From Chaenocephalus aceratus (lineage: Eukaryota; Chordata; Actinopteri; Perciformes; Channichthyidae), in assembly GCA_023974075.1 (NCBI GenBank), contig CM043799.1:8395250-8459249 (forward strand): a stretch of DNA of 64,000 nucleotides, written 5' to 3'. Positions 25,318 through 36,909 of the stretch are shown here, in pieces. How positions within the stretch are numbered: the stretch's first letter is position 1; the number at the start of each line of letters is the position of its first letter. The notes below the pieces were generated by a model that did not search any database, was not told the origin of the DNA, and worked only from the letters and a program-made list of their open reading frames with translations. Position numbers and translations under genes: made by a program.

Positions 25318-26434
25318 GGTGCGTTCACACCTGCCTTGTATAGTCCGGTTGAATCGAACCCTGGTGCGTTTAGCCGCTTGGTGCGGTTCATTTGGGTCGG
25401 TGTGAACGCAGTCCGAGACCTCTTAAGTGAACTAAACAACCGGACTCTGGTCCGCTAAAATAGGTGGTCTCGGAACGCTTGCTTGCGAACTCTGGAGCGG
25501 TTCATTGCTGGTGTGAACGCAGTCCGCACCAAAACATAGGAAGCGTAGTATTTACGAGTCACAAGAACACGGATATCTTCAAAATCTTTAGCGAAAGAGT
25601 CTTTCAAGACATCCGCGGTTGTTTAGTTAAAGAGTGAAGCAGAATTAAGTGTTGAACAGTGTCGTGTAAAGTACAAATTATCCGTCAGCTACATAAAAGT
25701 AAGAACACCTGTCGTCGGTGAAACGCCCCTCCTTGCTGCAGAACGTCTCTCATGATGTGTTATAATGTTTTTTAACGGACGTTGTCTGATTATATAATCA
25801 TATGCGCGGGCCGCTGTCTGTTGATCACCAGATTAACAGCAGCATGAGAATAACCTGCCGAAAGTGCCGATGCTCCATGGCGGAGGCTCCGGTAGAAATT
25901 GCCGGGATTTGCGTTTTTACCCCCTTACGGCCCGTCCACACTACAGCTTCGACAGCTTCAAAAACGGTTTCCAACGCGTCTGCCCATTCACTTTGAATGG
26001 GGTGACGTCACTTTTCGCCGAACTGCATTGTGGGAAGCAGAGCGGAGCTTTCCTGGCGTTTCAGGCTGCAAAAGTTGAGCAATGTTCAACTTTTGAAGCT
26101 TCTGAAGCTTTCGGTGGAAGCGTCAGCCAATCAAATCATATGCTAGTACAAGCTCTAGCCAATCAAACGGCTGCTTGTGTGTCAGGGGCGGGAGATTCAT
26201 GTGATTGGTTGTTGGTCGAGCTTCAGACACGCCCAGCTCCAAGCTTTTTTTGAAGCTGTAGTGTGGACGGGCCGTTAATGTCTGACCAATGGTTGAACAG
26301 CATTTCCGTGCACATGACTTGTGTTTAAAGTTTATAGTCCGTGTGAACGCTAACCGAACCTTCTGAAAAATGAAACAATGTAACAAACTGTCATCTGGTG
26401 CGCACCAGAGAAGCGGACTATTAGGTGTGAATGC
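25318..26434. mobile_element. MITE with GGTGCGTTCACACCT ends, nested in the hAT element
   Basis: The left end reads GGTGCGTTCACACCTGCC, with TAGTCCGG and CTGGTGCG further in. The right end read on the other strand gives GTGCATTCACACCTAATAGT, then CCGCTTCTCTGGTGCG. Internal GTGTGAACGCAGTCCG occurs twice. I recognise it as a common fish MITE. The exact right boundary is blurred by the next insertion, so no target duplication is claimed. Confidence 0.6.
25928..26274. mobile_element. Harbinger-type MITE, 347 bp, TSD TTA
   Basis: Perfect inverted ends CGGCCCGTCCACACTACAGC, continuing TTC, with a TTA duplication at 25925-25927 and 26275-26277. Inner arms contain AGCTTC repeats and CCAATCA boxes. 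It lies wholly inside the 25318-26434 MITE and is therefore the younger of the two. Confidence 0.85.
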
Positions 26435-26920
26435 ACTATGGGCATATATATGTCTCATAATTATTTGTGTAAATATGTGATTTGTAAATGTAAAACACCA
26501 TACACAAATGCATTTAAAAGATTTGCAAACTCACAAATAAATGTGCAAGTGTAAAACGGATCTGCAAATACGCTAAATATTTTCACAAATAAAAAAAAGA
26601 TCTGTGAATATCTCTTTAACATTTAAAACTTTCGATCAGACATTTGTGAATCCATTTTGTATTTGTCGACCAAAAATGTGCTTGCGGATCTCAAATCTCT
26701 GCTCGTGGATCGTCTTTTACACACACGGAATTTTGAGACATATTTTCCGCCGGTCTCTTCTAAAATCTACTCGTGTCACTCGGTTATTTTCGGAAACCAC
26801 GTGATGGCCTGCTGATGACGACATTTCCGCATGATTTCAAAGTAAGAGCATGATGGTTTGTTTAATGCTCTGTTTTTTTATTATAATGAACAGCGGAACG
26901 TTAGATGCATTCTTTATCAC

Positions 26921-26956
<36 letters not shown>
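26921..26956. repeat. (CAT)12 microsatellite
   Basis: Perfect CAT/ATC trinucleotide run inside the long-inverted-repeat element. Confidence 0.95.
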
Positions 26957-27376
26957 GTTATAGTGATACAGTTAGTTTGTGTTAGTTTATTGGTTCAATA
27001 CAGCATATATCGAGCACTTTCGTTGATGTTGAAGTACAGGCTATACGCCACTTTCGGATCCCGGGGGGAGCAGCTGGCAGCGAAACTCTTTCTTCATTGT
27101 TTGTTGTGTATTCAGTCAAGCGGGTCAAAGTTACAAAGCACTTCACATCTTATTAATCGGCCTAATTTTACTTAACCAGTGCAGTAATAAAGTAATCTGT
27201 AGAAAACCACTGTATTTAGGTTAGCCTTCATAGTAAGGCTACATTAAATGTTATAATATTCATTGTGTCCTTTCTACTGTATATGCATATATTCCTGTCT
27301 ATTGCTTTCATTTGTATTTAATGTTATTGTGTTTATACTTGTTTCCACACATTTCACAATTTGGGATGAATTAAGT

Positions 27377-27462
27377 ATCTATCTATATATGATATCCATC
27401 TATCTATCTATCTATCTGTCCGTCTATCTATCTAGCTATCTATCTGTCTATCTATATATCTA
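27377..27462. repeat. (TCTA)n imperfect microsatellite
   Basis: TCTA units with TCTG, AGCT and ATAT interruptions over about 85 bp. Confidence 0.9.
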
Positions 27463-27580
27463 CACTGAACAAAAATATAAACACTTTTGTTTTTGCTCCC
27501 ATTTTTCATGAGATGAACTCAAAGATCAAAAACATTTTCTATATGCACAAAATAACCATTTCTCTCAAATATTGTTCAAA
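27463..27580. mobile_element. Tc1-like terminal fragment
   Basis: After a TA (27461-27462) the sequence reads CACTGAACAAAAATATAAAC, then ACTTTTGTTTTTGCTCCCAT and TTTTTCATGAGATGAACTCA, the end of a very common teleost Tc1-like family. It is cut on its right by the inverted arm starting near 27578. Confidence 0.7.
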
Positions 27581-28121
27581 TAACCGAGTGACGAGTAGAT
27601 TTTAAAAGAGACCGGCGGAAAATATGTCTCAAAATTCCGTGTGTGTAAAAAGACGATCCACAAGCAGAAATGTGAGATCCACGAGCAGAGATTTGATATC
27701 CGCAAGCGCATTTTTGGTCGACAAATACAAAATGGATTCACAAATGCCTGATCGAAAGTTGTAAATGTTAAAGAGATATTCACAGATCTTTTTTTTATTT
27801 GTGAAAATATTTAGCGTATTTGCAGATCCGTTTTACATTTGCAAATGTATTTGTGAGTTTGCAAATCTTTAAATGCATTTGTGGATGGTGTTTTACATTT
27901 ACAAATCACATATTTACACACAAATAATTTTTATGTTCACACAAATAATTATGAGACATATCTATGCCCATACTATGGGCACCATTAGTTCCAGGTTTAA
28001 TATGTTCAATAAGTTCATTTCAATACGTTTTGCAATAAACATTGAACCAGTCCGGCCCTCGACTACCGATTTTTTCATTTTGGCCGACTGTGTATTTGAG
28101 TTTGACACCCCTGACGCAGAC

Positions 28122-29071
28122 AGATATAGCAAACTCTAAGAGATATCTCTGAGGATACCTGGGAAGCTAATGGGGAACAGAAAAGATAAACTGGAAAAAT
28201 ATAAAGGGAGAAGCTAAGACTAAATACACAAGGGAGGAAGGAAGAAAATACACTAAAATGCCTAAAACACTCAGAAAGCGGAGCAATTAGACACTGGGCA
28301 AGGATGTGATAACAGATTAAACATTGAATACATGGTGACATTATCATGATTTGTCATAGGTTTATTAACAGGAAAATAATGGACAAGAAGGTTGTGATGA
28401 TTAGAAGAAGTGGGGAAAACACAAAATCTCTATTGAAGGTGCAGAGATGTTTTTTCCTCCATTTTATTGCCTTTCTCTGTCTACTGAAACCTGCTTGTAT
28501 CTGTCAGAAAGATCTATTCATTTTATGTGACATGACAATATTTTTGATCTCGCAGAGCAATAAGCAGCTCTGAATGTGACAGTTATATTTTTGTATATGT
28601 CAAACTAATAAATAAGAGACATTTCAAAACAACCACATACATACAGTGCATGCACTGACAAGTGTAACGAATACATGTATTAATAAATCAGGCTGTTGCT
28701 ATAATCTTACATGTATGTGAGTTAATTATAACTGTATTATCCACATTTGTATTCATAGGCACGCCCCAGGAACTCATTGGTAACTAATAAGAAATGTTGG
28801 CTCGTCTTACATGATCTTTTTCCTGAGCGGCTGTCTGAAAAGTTCAATTATTGCAAAAATATTCCACCATAATTATTATGTCATGACTTTGTTGACAGTA
28901 TAATAAAGTCTACGTATTTGTTTAAATAAACTTCCTCAGTTGGTTTAAGGCATCCAAATATCAGGTGTTGGCTGCTGTTTCACAGTTAGATGGCAGGATT
29001 ACAATTCAACAGTAGACATGTTTATACATTGCTAGTTTTCTAACTGCCAACTTCATAAAAAGCTAAACAAA
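28122..29071. other. No feature seen
   Basis: About 950 bp of AT-rich sequence with no recognised repeat or protein-like frame. Confidence 0.5.
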
Positions 29072-29153
29072 ATGGGGCCAAGCCTGCGAGCTAGTTCAGG
29101 CAGTCAACTCAAGCACCAATGATACATTAACACGTGACGCACCTCGTCCCTCT
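29072..29153 (-). repeat. Unnamed repeat R, copy B, distal part (inverted relative to A)
   Basis: Reads, on the minus strand, GAGGGACGAGGTGCGTCACG, then GTTAATGTATCATTGGTGCT and GAGTTGACTGCCTGAACTAG, matching 12165-12240. The Rex3 LINE inserted in it at CACCTCGTCCCTCT. Confidence 0.75.
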
Positions 29154-29174
29154 CTGAAGAACCAGCACCTTACC

Positions 29175-31772
29175 GTGGTAGAGAGGTTTGTGTGCCCTGA
29201 TGAACCTGGGGGCTGTGTTGTCTGGAACCTTGTGTTCCTGGTAGGGTCTCCCATGGCAAATTGGTCTCAGGCAAGGGGCCAGACTAAGATTGGTTCAAAA
29301 GACCTCATGAAAGACGACACAAGAAGTGAGGATACCCGGCCCGGAGGAAGCCCGGGGTCCCCTTCTGGAGCCAGGCCCAGAAGGAGGACTCGTCGGCGAG
29401 CGTCTGGTGGCCGGGCTTGCCACGGAGCCCGGCCGGGCCCAGCCCGAAAAGGCAACGTGGGCAACACCTCCGCTTCTCCGTCCCGCGGGCCCACCACCTA
29501 CGGGAAACATCGATGGGGTCGGGTGCGCTGCCAGAAGGGTGGCAGTGAAAGCGGAGGGTCTCGACGGACCAGACCCGGGCGGCAGAAGCTGGCTTTGGGG
29601 ACGTGGAACGTCACCTCTCTGGGGGGGAAGGAGCCGGAGCTTGTGCGGGAGGTGGAGCGGTACCAGTTGGATCTGGTTGGGCTCACCTCTACGCACAGCG
29701 TCGGCTCTGGAACCTTACTTCTGGATAGGGGTTGGACTCTATTCTTCTCCGGAGTTGCTCAAGGTGTGAGGCGCCGGGCGGGTGTGGGGATACTCACAAG
29801 TCCCCGGTTAGGTGCTTCGTTGTTGGAGTTTACCCCAGTGGACGAGAGGGTCGCCTCCCTACGCCTGCGGGTTATGGGGGGGAAAACTCTGACTGTTGTG
29901 TGTGCTTATGCACCCAACAGCAGTTCAGAGTATTCGGCCTTCTTGGAGACCCTGGAAAGAGTCCTGTATGGGGCTCCTGAAGGGGACTCCTTAGTCTTGC
30001 TGGGAGACTTCAACGCACATGTGGGCAATGATGGAGACACTTGGAGGGGCGTGATTGGGAGGAACGGCCCCCCTGATCTGAACCGGAGTGGTGGTTTGTT
30101 ACTGGACTTCTGTGCTAGTCATGGATTGGCCATAACAAACACCATGTTCGAACATAAGGATGCTCATAAGTGTACGTGGTACCAGAGCACCCTAGGCAGA
30201 AGGTCCATGATCGATTTCGTTATCGTATCATCGGACCTGAGGCCGTATGTTTTGGACACTCGGGTAAAGAGAGGGGCGGAGTTGTCAACTGATCACCATC
30301 TGGTGGTGAGTTGGGTCGAGTGGCGGGGGAAGCCTCTGGATAGACCTGGTAAGCCCAAACGTGTAGTTCGGGTGAACTGGGAACATCTGGAGGAGGCCCA
30401 AGTTCAGGAGGCCTTCAACTCACACCTCCGGCGGAGCTTTTCGGGCATTCCTGTGGAGGTTGGGGACATTGAACCAGAGTGGTCGGTGTTCAAAGCCTCT
30501 ATTGCCGAAGCCGCGGTGGGGAGCTGTGGTCTCAAGGTCCTAGGTGCCTCAAGGGGCGGTAACCCTCGAACCTCCTGGTGGACACCGGTGGTCAGGGAAG
30601 CCGTCCGACTGAAGAAGGAGGCCTTCAGGGATTTGTTATCCCGGGGGACTCCCGAGGCAGTTGCAAGGTACCGACAGGCCCGAAGGGCAGCAGCCTCATC
30701 CGTGGCCGAGGCAAAGCAGCGGGTGTGGGAGAAGTTTGGAGAAGACATGGAGAAGGACTTTCGGGCGGCACCAAAGTTGTTCTGGAAAACTGTCCGACAC
30801 CTCAGGAGGGGGAAGCAGGGAACCATCCAAGCTGTGTACAGTAAGGATGGGACGTTGTTGACCTCAACTGATGGAGTGTTGGGGCGTTGGAAGGAACACT
30901 TTGAGGAACTCCTGAACCCGACAACTCCGCCCTCTATGTTAGAGGCAGAGCTGGAGTATGACGGGGGATCAACACCAATCTCCCGGTGGGAGGTCACTGA
31001 GGTCGTTAAACAACTCCACAGTGGCAAAGCCCCGGGGGTGGATGAGATCCGCCCGGAAATGCTGAAGGCTCTGGGTGTTGAGGGACTGTCATGGTTGACA
31101 CGTCTCATCAACGTTGCGTGGAAGTCGGAAACAGTACCGAAGGAGTGGCAGACCGGGGTGGTGGTCCCCCTGTTCAAAAAGGGGGATCAGAGGGTGTGTG
31201 CCAATTACAGAGGCATCACACTACTCAGCCTCCCCGGGAAAGTTTACTCCAAGGTACTTGAAAGGAGGGTCAGGCCGATTGTCGAACCTCAGATTGAGGA
31301 GGAACAATGCGGATTCCGTCCTGGTCGTGGAACGACGGATCAGCTTTTTACTCTCGCAAGGATCCTGGAGGGGGCCTGGGAGTACGCTTATCCGGTCTAC
31401 ATGTGTTTTGTAGACTTGGAGAAGGCGTATGACCGGGTTCCCAGGGAGTTACTGTGGGAGGTGCTGCGGGAGTATGGGGTGAGGGGGTCTCTACTCCGGG
31501 CCATCCAATCTCTGTACTCCCAAAGCGAGAGCTGTGTCCGGGTCCTCGGCAGTAAGTCGGACCCATTTCCGGTGAGGGTTGGCCTCCGCCAGGGCTGCGC
31601 TTTGTCACCAATCCTGTTTGTAATATACATGGATCGGATTTCGAGGCGTAGTCGTGGGGGGGGGGGTCTGCAGTTCGGTGGACTAAGGATTGCACCACTG
31701 CTTTTTGCAGATGATGTGGTTCTGATGGCTTCACCTTCAGCACTCACTGGATCGGTTCGCAACCGAGTGTGA
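29175..31772 (+). pseudogene. Rex3 ORF, endonuclease and reverse transcriptase (5' part)
   Basis: An 865-codon frame encoding a retrotransposon polyprotein that nicks target DNA and primes reverse transcription. Residues 1-135 are a basic, Arg/Gly/Pro-rich leader. The EEP-fold endonuclease runs from about 138 ([13 protein letters not shown]) through [20 protein letters not shown] (about 277) and [11 protein letters not shown] to [10 protein letters not shown] (about 380). The RT follows with [75 protein letters not shown] and [11 protein letters not shown] (FADD at about 844-847). Every catalytic motif is intact. The frame is lost just after FADD, where a short stretch is deleted, and continues in the 31783-32481 frame. 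The ATG at 29175 lies 21 bp from the element start and may not be the true start. Confidence 0.9.
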
Positions 31773-31782
31773 AGCGGCTGGG

Positions 31783-32481
31783 ATGAGGATCAGCACCTCC
31801 AAATCTGAGGCCATGGTTCTCAGCAGGAAACCGATGGACTGTCCACTCCAAGTAGGGAATGAGTCCTTACCCCAAGTGAAGGAGTTCAAGTATCTCGGGG
31901 TCTTGTTCTCGAGTGAGGGAACAATGGAGCGTGAGATGGGCCGGAGAATCGGAGCAGCGGGAGCGGTACTGCAGTCGCTTTACCGCACCGTTGTGACGAA
32001 AAGGGAGCTGAGCCAGAAGGCAAAGCTCTCTGTCTACCGGGCCATTTTCGTTCCTACCCTCACCTATGGTCATGAAGGATGGGTCATGACCGAAAGAACG
32101 AGATCGCGGATACAAGCGGCCGAGATGGGTTTCCTCCGCCGGGTGGCTGGTGTCTCCCTTAGAGATAAGGTGAGAAGTTCGGTCATCAGGGAGGGACTCG
32201 GAGTTGAGCCGCTCCTCCTTCGCGTCGAAAGAAGCCAGTTGAGGTGGTTCGGGCACCTAGTTAGGATGCCACCTGGGCGCCTCCCTAGGGAGGTGTTCCA
32301 GGCACGTCCAGCTGGGAAGAGACCAAGGGGTAGACCTAGGACCAGGTGGAGGGATTATATCTCTTCGCTGGCCTGGGAGCGCCTTGGGATCCCCCAGTCA
32401 GAGCTGGTTGATGTCGCCAGGGAAAAGAAAGTTTGGGGCTCTCTGCTGGAACTGCTACCCCCGCGACCCGACCACGGATAA
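31783..32481 (+). pseudogene. Rex3 ORF, RT thumb and C-terminal region (3' part)
   Basis: This continues the Rex3 protein after the frame break. [18 protein letters not shown] is readable upstream of the ATG in this frame from about 31735, showing the two frames were one. It then carries EFKYLGVLFSSEG, LTYGHEGWVMTERTRSRIQ, AAEMGFLRRVAGVSLRDKVR, LRWFGHLVRMP and RPRTRWRDYI, the conserved RTE C-terminus. It ends with TAA at 32479-32481, 26 bp before the element end, so the 3' UTR is minimal, as expected for Rex3. Confidence 0.9.
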
Positions 32482-32521
32482 GCGGGAGAAGATGGATGGA
32501 TGGATGGCACCTCGTCCCTCT

Positions 32522-32845
32522 TACAACCAACCCAACACATTCTCCTAAACATGCCGCTCTATTGAAGCTGCCAGGTCTTCCTGCCTCTGCCTCGCTATGC
32601 CGCTGCTGCTGTGTTCACTTGCTATTGCTACGTTCATGTTCCTGCTGCTGTGTTTCATGTTGCTGCTGCTCGCCTGCCCCCCCACCACCACAGCTTCCAC
32701 CTGTAGGCTCGGGGGATAGTTATCTAATCATCACTCAATGTTCTATGTAAATCTGTGGAGTGATGAGGCCCGAGCCTAGACGCCAAACTCAAACTATATG
32801 CTGCTTATAATAAACATATTAAGAAACACGTGAGTTGACTGAAAT
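32522..32845 (-). repeat. Unnamed repeat R, copy B, proximal part (inverted relative to A)
   Basis: Inverted match to 6431-6732, including the TAGGCTCGGG/CCCGAGCCTA box (about 32705-32780), the CTGCTG-rich stretch and AATATGTTTATTATA near its outer end. It joins directly to the Rex3 target duplication at 32521. Confidence 0.75.
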
Positions 32846-35800
32846 AGCTAAAAGTGTCGATGAGATTGATGCAGCTGTACAAGTTGATGTAAAATCACAA
32901 ATAATACATCTTGAATTGACATTTCTTTTGACGAATGTGAATAAATGCTAACTGTTCCACTCTAATGGCTACCACAATATTTACAGTATATTATGAATGC
33001 ATCTAAATCAAAAATTAAATATATAGAACTGTTTCTATAGCAGGTAGAGTAGGATAGTAACTGTAGTACCGATAGTTACTAACTGTAACTTAATGTTTCA
33101 AATATTTAACAATTAATTAATAACCAAGTTTAAAATGCATTTGTACCAAAAACGAGTGTTGTAAAAGTTATGTTAACTTCTTTCAAATGTGTACAGTTTT
33201 CTATGAGTTATTTCAGCTTTTATTTTAGTACAGTGAGAAAAATGGTACACCTACAAGATCTTATAGAAAACAACTTTTTCTGCTTTGTAATCTTCCAGTG
33301 TTGTGAATAATATAGCAATTATATGTTACACGCAGTCCTATACATCTCTGCATGTTTATGCAAATGACATCCAAACCAGCTCAAAGTCTTGTTGACACTG
33401 ACAACATTGACACCACATAAAGGACGAGACCATGGATACAATGTACATAATAAAAAAAGATATGTGAAAGAGACAAAGAGAGAGTGTTCTTCCTCTTGTC
33501 ATCAGAGTAACATTAGATCAGTGGATGTTTTGTAGTGGGTTTGCCTTATTTTCCCTTCCTTCCTGTCATCTTCTTAAATGCTGTATTGTCCTTCCTTCCT
33601 TTCAACCTACATGACAATCATGCAGTTATGAAACAGGGGAAGGAAATCTAGTCATGGCACCAGAGTGCTATATACTGTATACCATCTAGCATGCCAAAGA
33701 AAGCAGGGAATATGGGTTCATATATTTGAGCAAATATTTCCATGAAGAAGATGCATTAGTATGAGTGTAAAATGATTCACCTTAGTGACTCATGGTAATT
33801 TATAATGTGATTTCAATCCCATCCTCACAGACAAAATGGCTATATGTGTTTTCTGTGCAGGTTAGGCAACGACCTCTAGTGGTCATGGCAAGTTTTACGG
33901 GAACAAACACAATACTTACACCCAAGGAGTGCGCTGTTCTTGTCACTATGTACATAAGTTATGTAATCAACTCAACATGATGACGTTACATACCTATTTA
34001 TGAGCATAACCTTGTTACATCATTTATCAAACGCTAACCCGAATATTTAACTTTTCCTAACCCTTACTATTGCAGCCTCTAAACTGAAAGGGTAGCCGCC
34101 AATAGACGCCATAACGTCAGTCATATCAACGTGCCGTCCTTTAGTTGGATAGTTTGTAATTGTTTTGATGATCCCGGATGGTTCTGAAGGCACAAGGGTT
34201 TTTTAAATGGCGATTCAAGTTTGACTGTAGTGCCATAAAGACAATTAAAACCCCAAACTAACATTAAATGCTAAAATAACCCAAATCCTGCAGCGGTTGA
34301 GGACTCTTATATATTTTTGTCTGTCACAGTCCTCTCATTTCAGCACATCAGCCTTCAATAAGAATGCCTGAGCTGCAAAGTCAGAAGAAACGTTCAACTT
34401 TAAGACCAAAAACTTGCACTAGGTTCTGCTAAGTTGTATACAATAAATTCATTTAAAAATGATAAAAGTGTTCAAGAACTTGCTACAAACTGGTCTAACA
34501 ATGACTTTGCAGCTTTGATGCGTAGACCATACCACATTTTCTAAATTATCCACATATTTGAGACTGTAACCATTTCATAACTTGCACCACTACCTGGTAG
34601 TACCCAACAGTCATAGGTCGTTTTTTGATTAATTGGCAAACAACATATTCTGGAGGAGGTGTTTATGATTCCAGTTTAAGGTAGATTTTTAAGAAGGCAT
34701 GAGGACTCCATTATATCTCAAGAATTGTCCTCCTGCTATCTGTCAGTTGCCAAAAAATGTGTGCCAAAATGAGCCAAGAAAAAGAGGCTGAAAACTATAG
34801 AGAAGGCCTGGTAAATACACAGAATGCAAGAAATCATGGATGGGTTCCAACAACCTCATTTTCTGAATCCCTCTTGAGGAGGATGGGTCACTATTGTATC
34901 AGTGATTTTGAGCTAGAAAGGGATGTGAGAAAATCAAAGTAGCTTGATACCGCGAAGAGTTTAATACAGCGTGTTTTTGGTATATTCATTTTAATGTCCC
35001 CTGATATATAAGAAGTGTGTTTTTATATATTCATGTGTGTACTTAATTACTTTGTATTTAATAGTAGCAGTTTATATGAACAAGAAGCTGGAGATATGAG
35101 GAGTGAAAACGTCCCTGTCATTGAGAAGTGGAGGGGACAGAGAGGAAATATCCTTATATAGACATATGCTATAGACAGCAGAGAGTAGAAAGTGTGTGTA
35201 TGCATTGCAGGAGCCATAGGCTGTATAATAACAGCTCAATTATACTGGTGCTTGTGTTTTATTGATTTATTTCTGTTTCATTCTTTCATGTTGTGAGTAC
35301 TAAATTGCCACAACATTGTGAAGTAGTTGGCTTAAATGTGTTTAAATTACTCTGTGTGAAATAAGGAGCAGGTTTGCATGACATGAGACTAAAGATGTGG
35401 GGAGAGGAAACATTCTTATCTAAACACAGCTTGTCAAGTAGCTGGAACGATACATGTCTAAAATATATGTTTAATTACTTTGTATCAACAATAGCAGTCT
35501 GTTAGAGAGAAGCTGGAAATATGATAAGTGAAAATGAGTGTGCGTTAGAAGTGGAGATGTGACCGAGGGAATGTCCTTATTTGGAGACAGATCAGATCTC
35601 TGGAATATGGCAAGGGGAAATGAGTGTGCGTGACACATCCTAAGGAAAAATGAGTGTGCGTTCTCTATAGATGTTGATATTCTACTATTTCGCTGTTTGA
35701 GAGCAGAGGTAATGTTTTCCTCGTTATTATTGATATTAAGGTAACTGATATGTATTGCTTGTATTAGTCAACTATAAACAAACTATATCTTGGACATATC

Positions 35801-36901
35801 TTTAAGATACCAAAAGTATGTGAAACTCTGTGTATATTGAACTAATAGGAGAGGGGGCCACAGAGAGGGAAGTCTCTGCAAAATGTGTGGGTGTGTGGAG
35901 GTTTCCACAAGATGACGAGCTTGTTATAATGGAAGGTTCGTGCGGGACACCCAATGCGTCTGTTTTACCTTAAATGGTAAAAGACTCTTCCTCGGCTGGC
36001 TCGCTACGACACGCCATCGTTTTGCATCTCCCAATGAGATGACCTGAAAAGAGGAGCATCTGACCCAGCTTCTCCTGTTTTGTTTTTGTATGTAAGCCTG
36101 TTCTGTCTTTGGTTCGTCCTCTCTTCCTCCTGCTGACAAGACAAGTAAGTTGATCTCCCAGCGGGAAGAACCAGAGCCGGAGTAATCCGGATTACTTCGT
36201 GATGTTGTGTTATTGTATATTTTTGCCATTAAATCAGCATATTTGTTATAACCGTACCTTGGTTGCTTTGAATTCTTCCTCTGTTAATCTGACCCATTCA
36301 CCAAACGAACATGCGGAGCCGAGGTGGGCCTTAAACCACTCCAACAGGGACAATTGGCAAATTAGACAAAACAAAGCTTAAGACACACATGTATTGGCTT
36401 CTGAACTGGCAATGTTATATGCTGCTTGTTGAATTCAGGGAATATACTCAAACTTGTATCTGTCCCTGTCGAAATAGATATGACTTTCTCTTTTTAATAT
36501 TGTATATGTCACTGTTATCTGACAGCATTCCATCAAGTTCTGTTCAAAATATTGCCTCAAAGAAGAATAACGTTCAGGTTCTAAACTACTTTACAAACTT
36601 GTCGTAAACTTGATGTCATTTCACAACGAGTCAAGTTTTATCTTATAGTTGTTTGATTATGAGGTAGAGGAAAGATTAAGTGACATTCTCAGGAATTTAT
36701 TGGGACTCTAAATCCATTGTGGCATCTGTTCAAGACACCGTGGTGACCTACGTGGAATAATTTAGATAGATAATAATATCTGACCGTCATAACTTGTCTT
36801 GTCGTCAGTCATTGCTCAGTTTTATTGAGTACAAAATACTAATTTGGAAGTTCTGACAGGCAGGATATCTAACAATAAAGCAAGGAATTTCTCATATGTG
36901 T
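32846..36901. other. Large stretch without recognised gene
   Basis: About 4 kb of mostly AT-rich sequence with no protein-like frame longer than about 100 codons. Between about 35040 and 35650 there are imperfect direct repeats (TTAATTACTTTGTAT plus AGAAGCTGGAAATATGA-type units, and AAATGAGTGTGCGT three times). Around 35900-36320 a GC-richer block has a CCATTAAATCAGC-type end that could be part of an old LTR, but no terminus or duplication was found. Confidence 0.4.
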
Positions 36902-36909
36902 GTCTGTGT

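Larger units (their letters stand above)
26445..27971. mobile_element. Long-inverted-repeat (MULE-like or foldback) element
   Basis: Arms of about 350 bp (26445-26790 and 27578-27971) are inverted copies. For example, ATGTCTCATAATTATTTGTG, GGCGGAAAATATGTCTCAAA and ACCGAGTGACGAGTAGATTT appear in opposite orientation at the two ends. ACTATGGGCA occurs directly at 26435-26444 and 27972-27981, a 10-bp candidate target duplication. Long arms and a 9-11 bp duplication suggest a Mutator-like element. Part of that 10-mer also resembles the arm tip, so the duplication length is uncertain. The interior carries two microsatellites and a Tc1 end, and no transposase. Confidence 0.65.
24886..28113. mobile_element. 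hAT element, 3.2 kb including nested insertions, TSD ACGCAGAC
   Basis: Left end CACATGTGTCAAACTCAAGG and right end GAGTTTGACACCCCTG are the inverted ends of a teleost hAT family (consensus start CAGGGGTGTCAAACTC). A perfect 8-bp duplication ACGCAGAC flanks it (24878-24885 and 28114-28121). Its own sequence is only about 24886-25317 plus about 27982-28113; the middle was filled by later insertions. No transposase is left. Confidence 0.9.
29154..32507 (+). mobile_element. Rex3 non-LTR retrotransposon (RTE clade), near full length
   Basis: 3354 bp with endonuclease and reverse transcriptase in order and a terminal GATG-type tandem tail (GATGGATGGATGG). A 14-bp target duplication CACCTCGTCCCTCT lies at 29140-29153 and 32508-32521. 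The stretch TGGCAGACCGGGGTGGTGGT at about 31145 and CAGGGCTGCGCTTTGTCACC at about 31591 match, as I remember them, the primer sites used to define teleost Rex3. The sequence is GC-richer than its surroundings. One small indel near 31735 splits the ORF. Confidence 0.92.

Noticed and set aside
30404..31177. Minus-strand 257-codon frame
   Set aside because: Antisense shadow of the Rex3 RT in GC-rich sequence.
35900..36320. Possible LTR (GC-richer block with a terminator-like end)
   Set aside because: No TG...CA termini with a direct duplication and no primer-binding site could be found.
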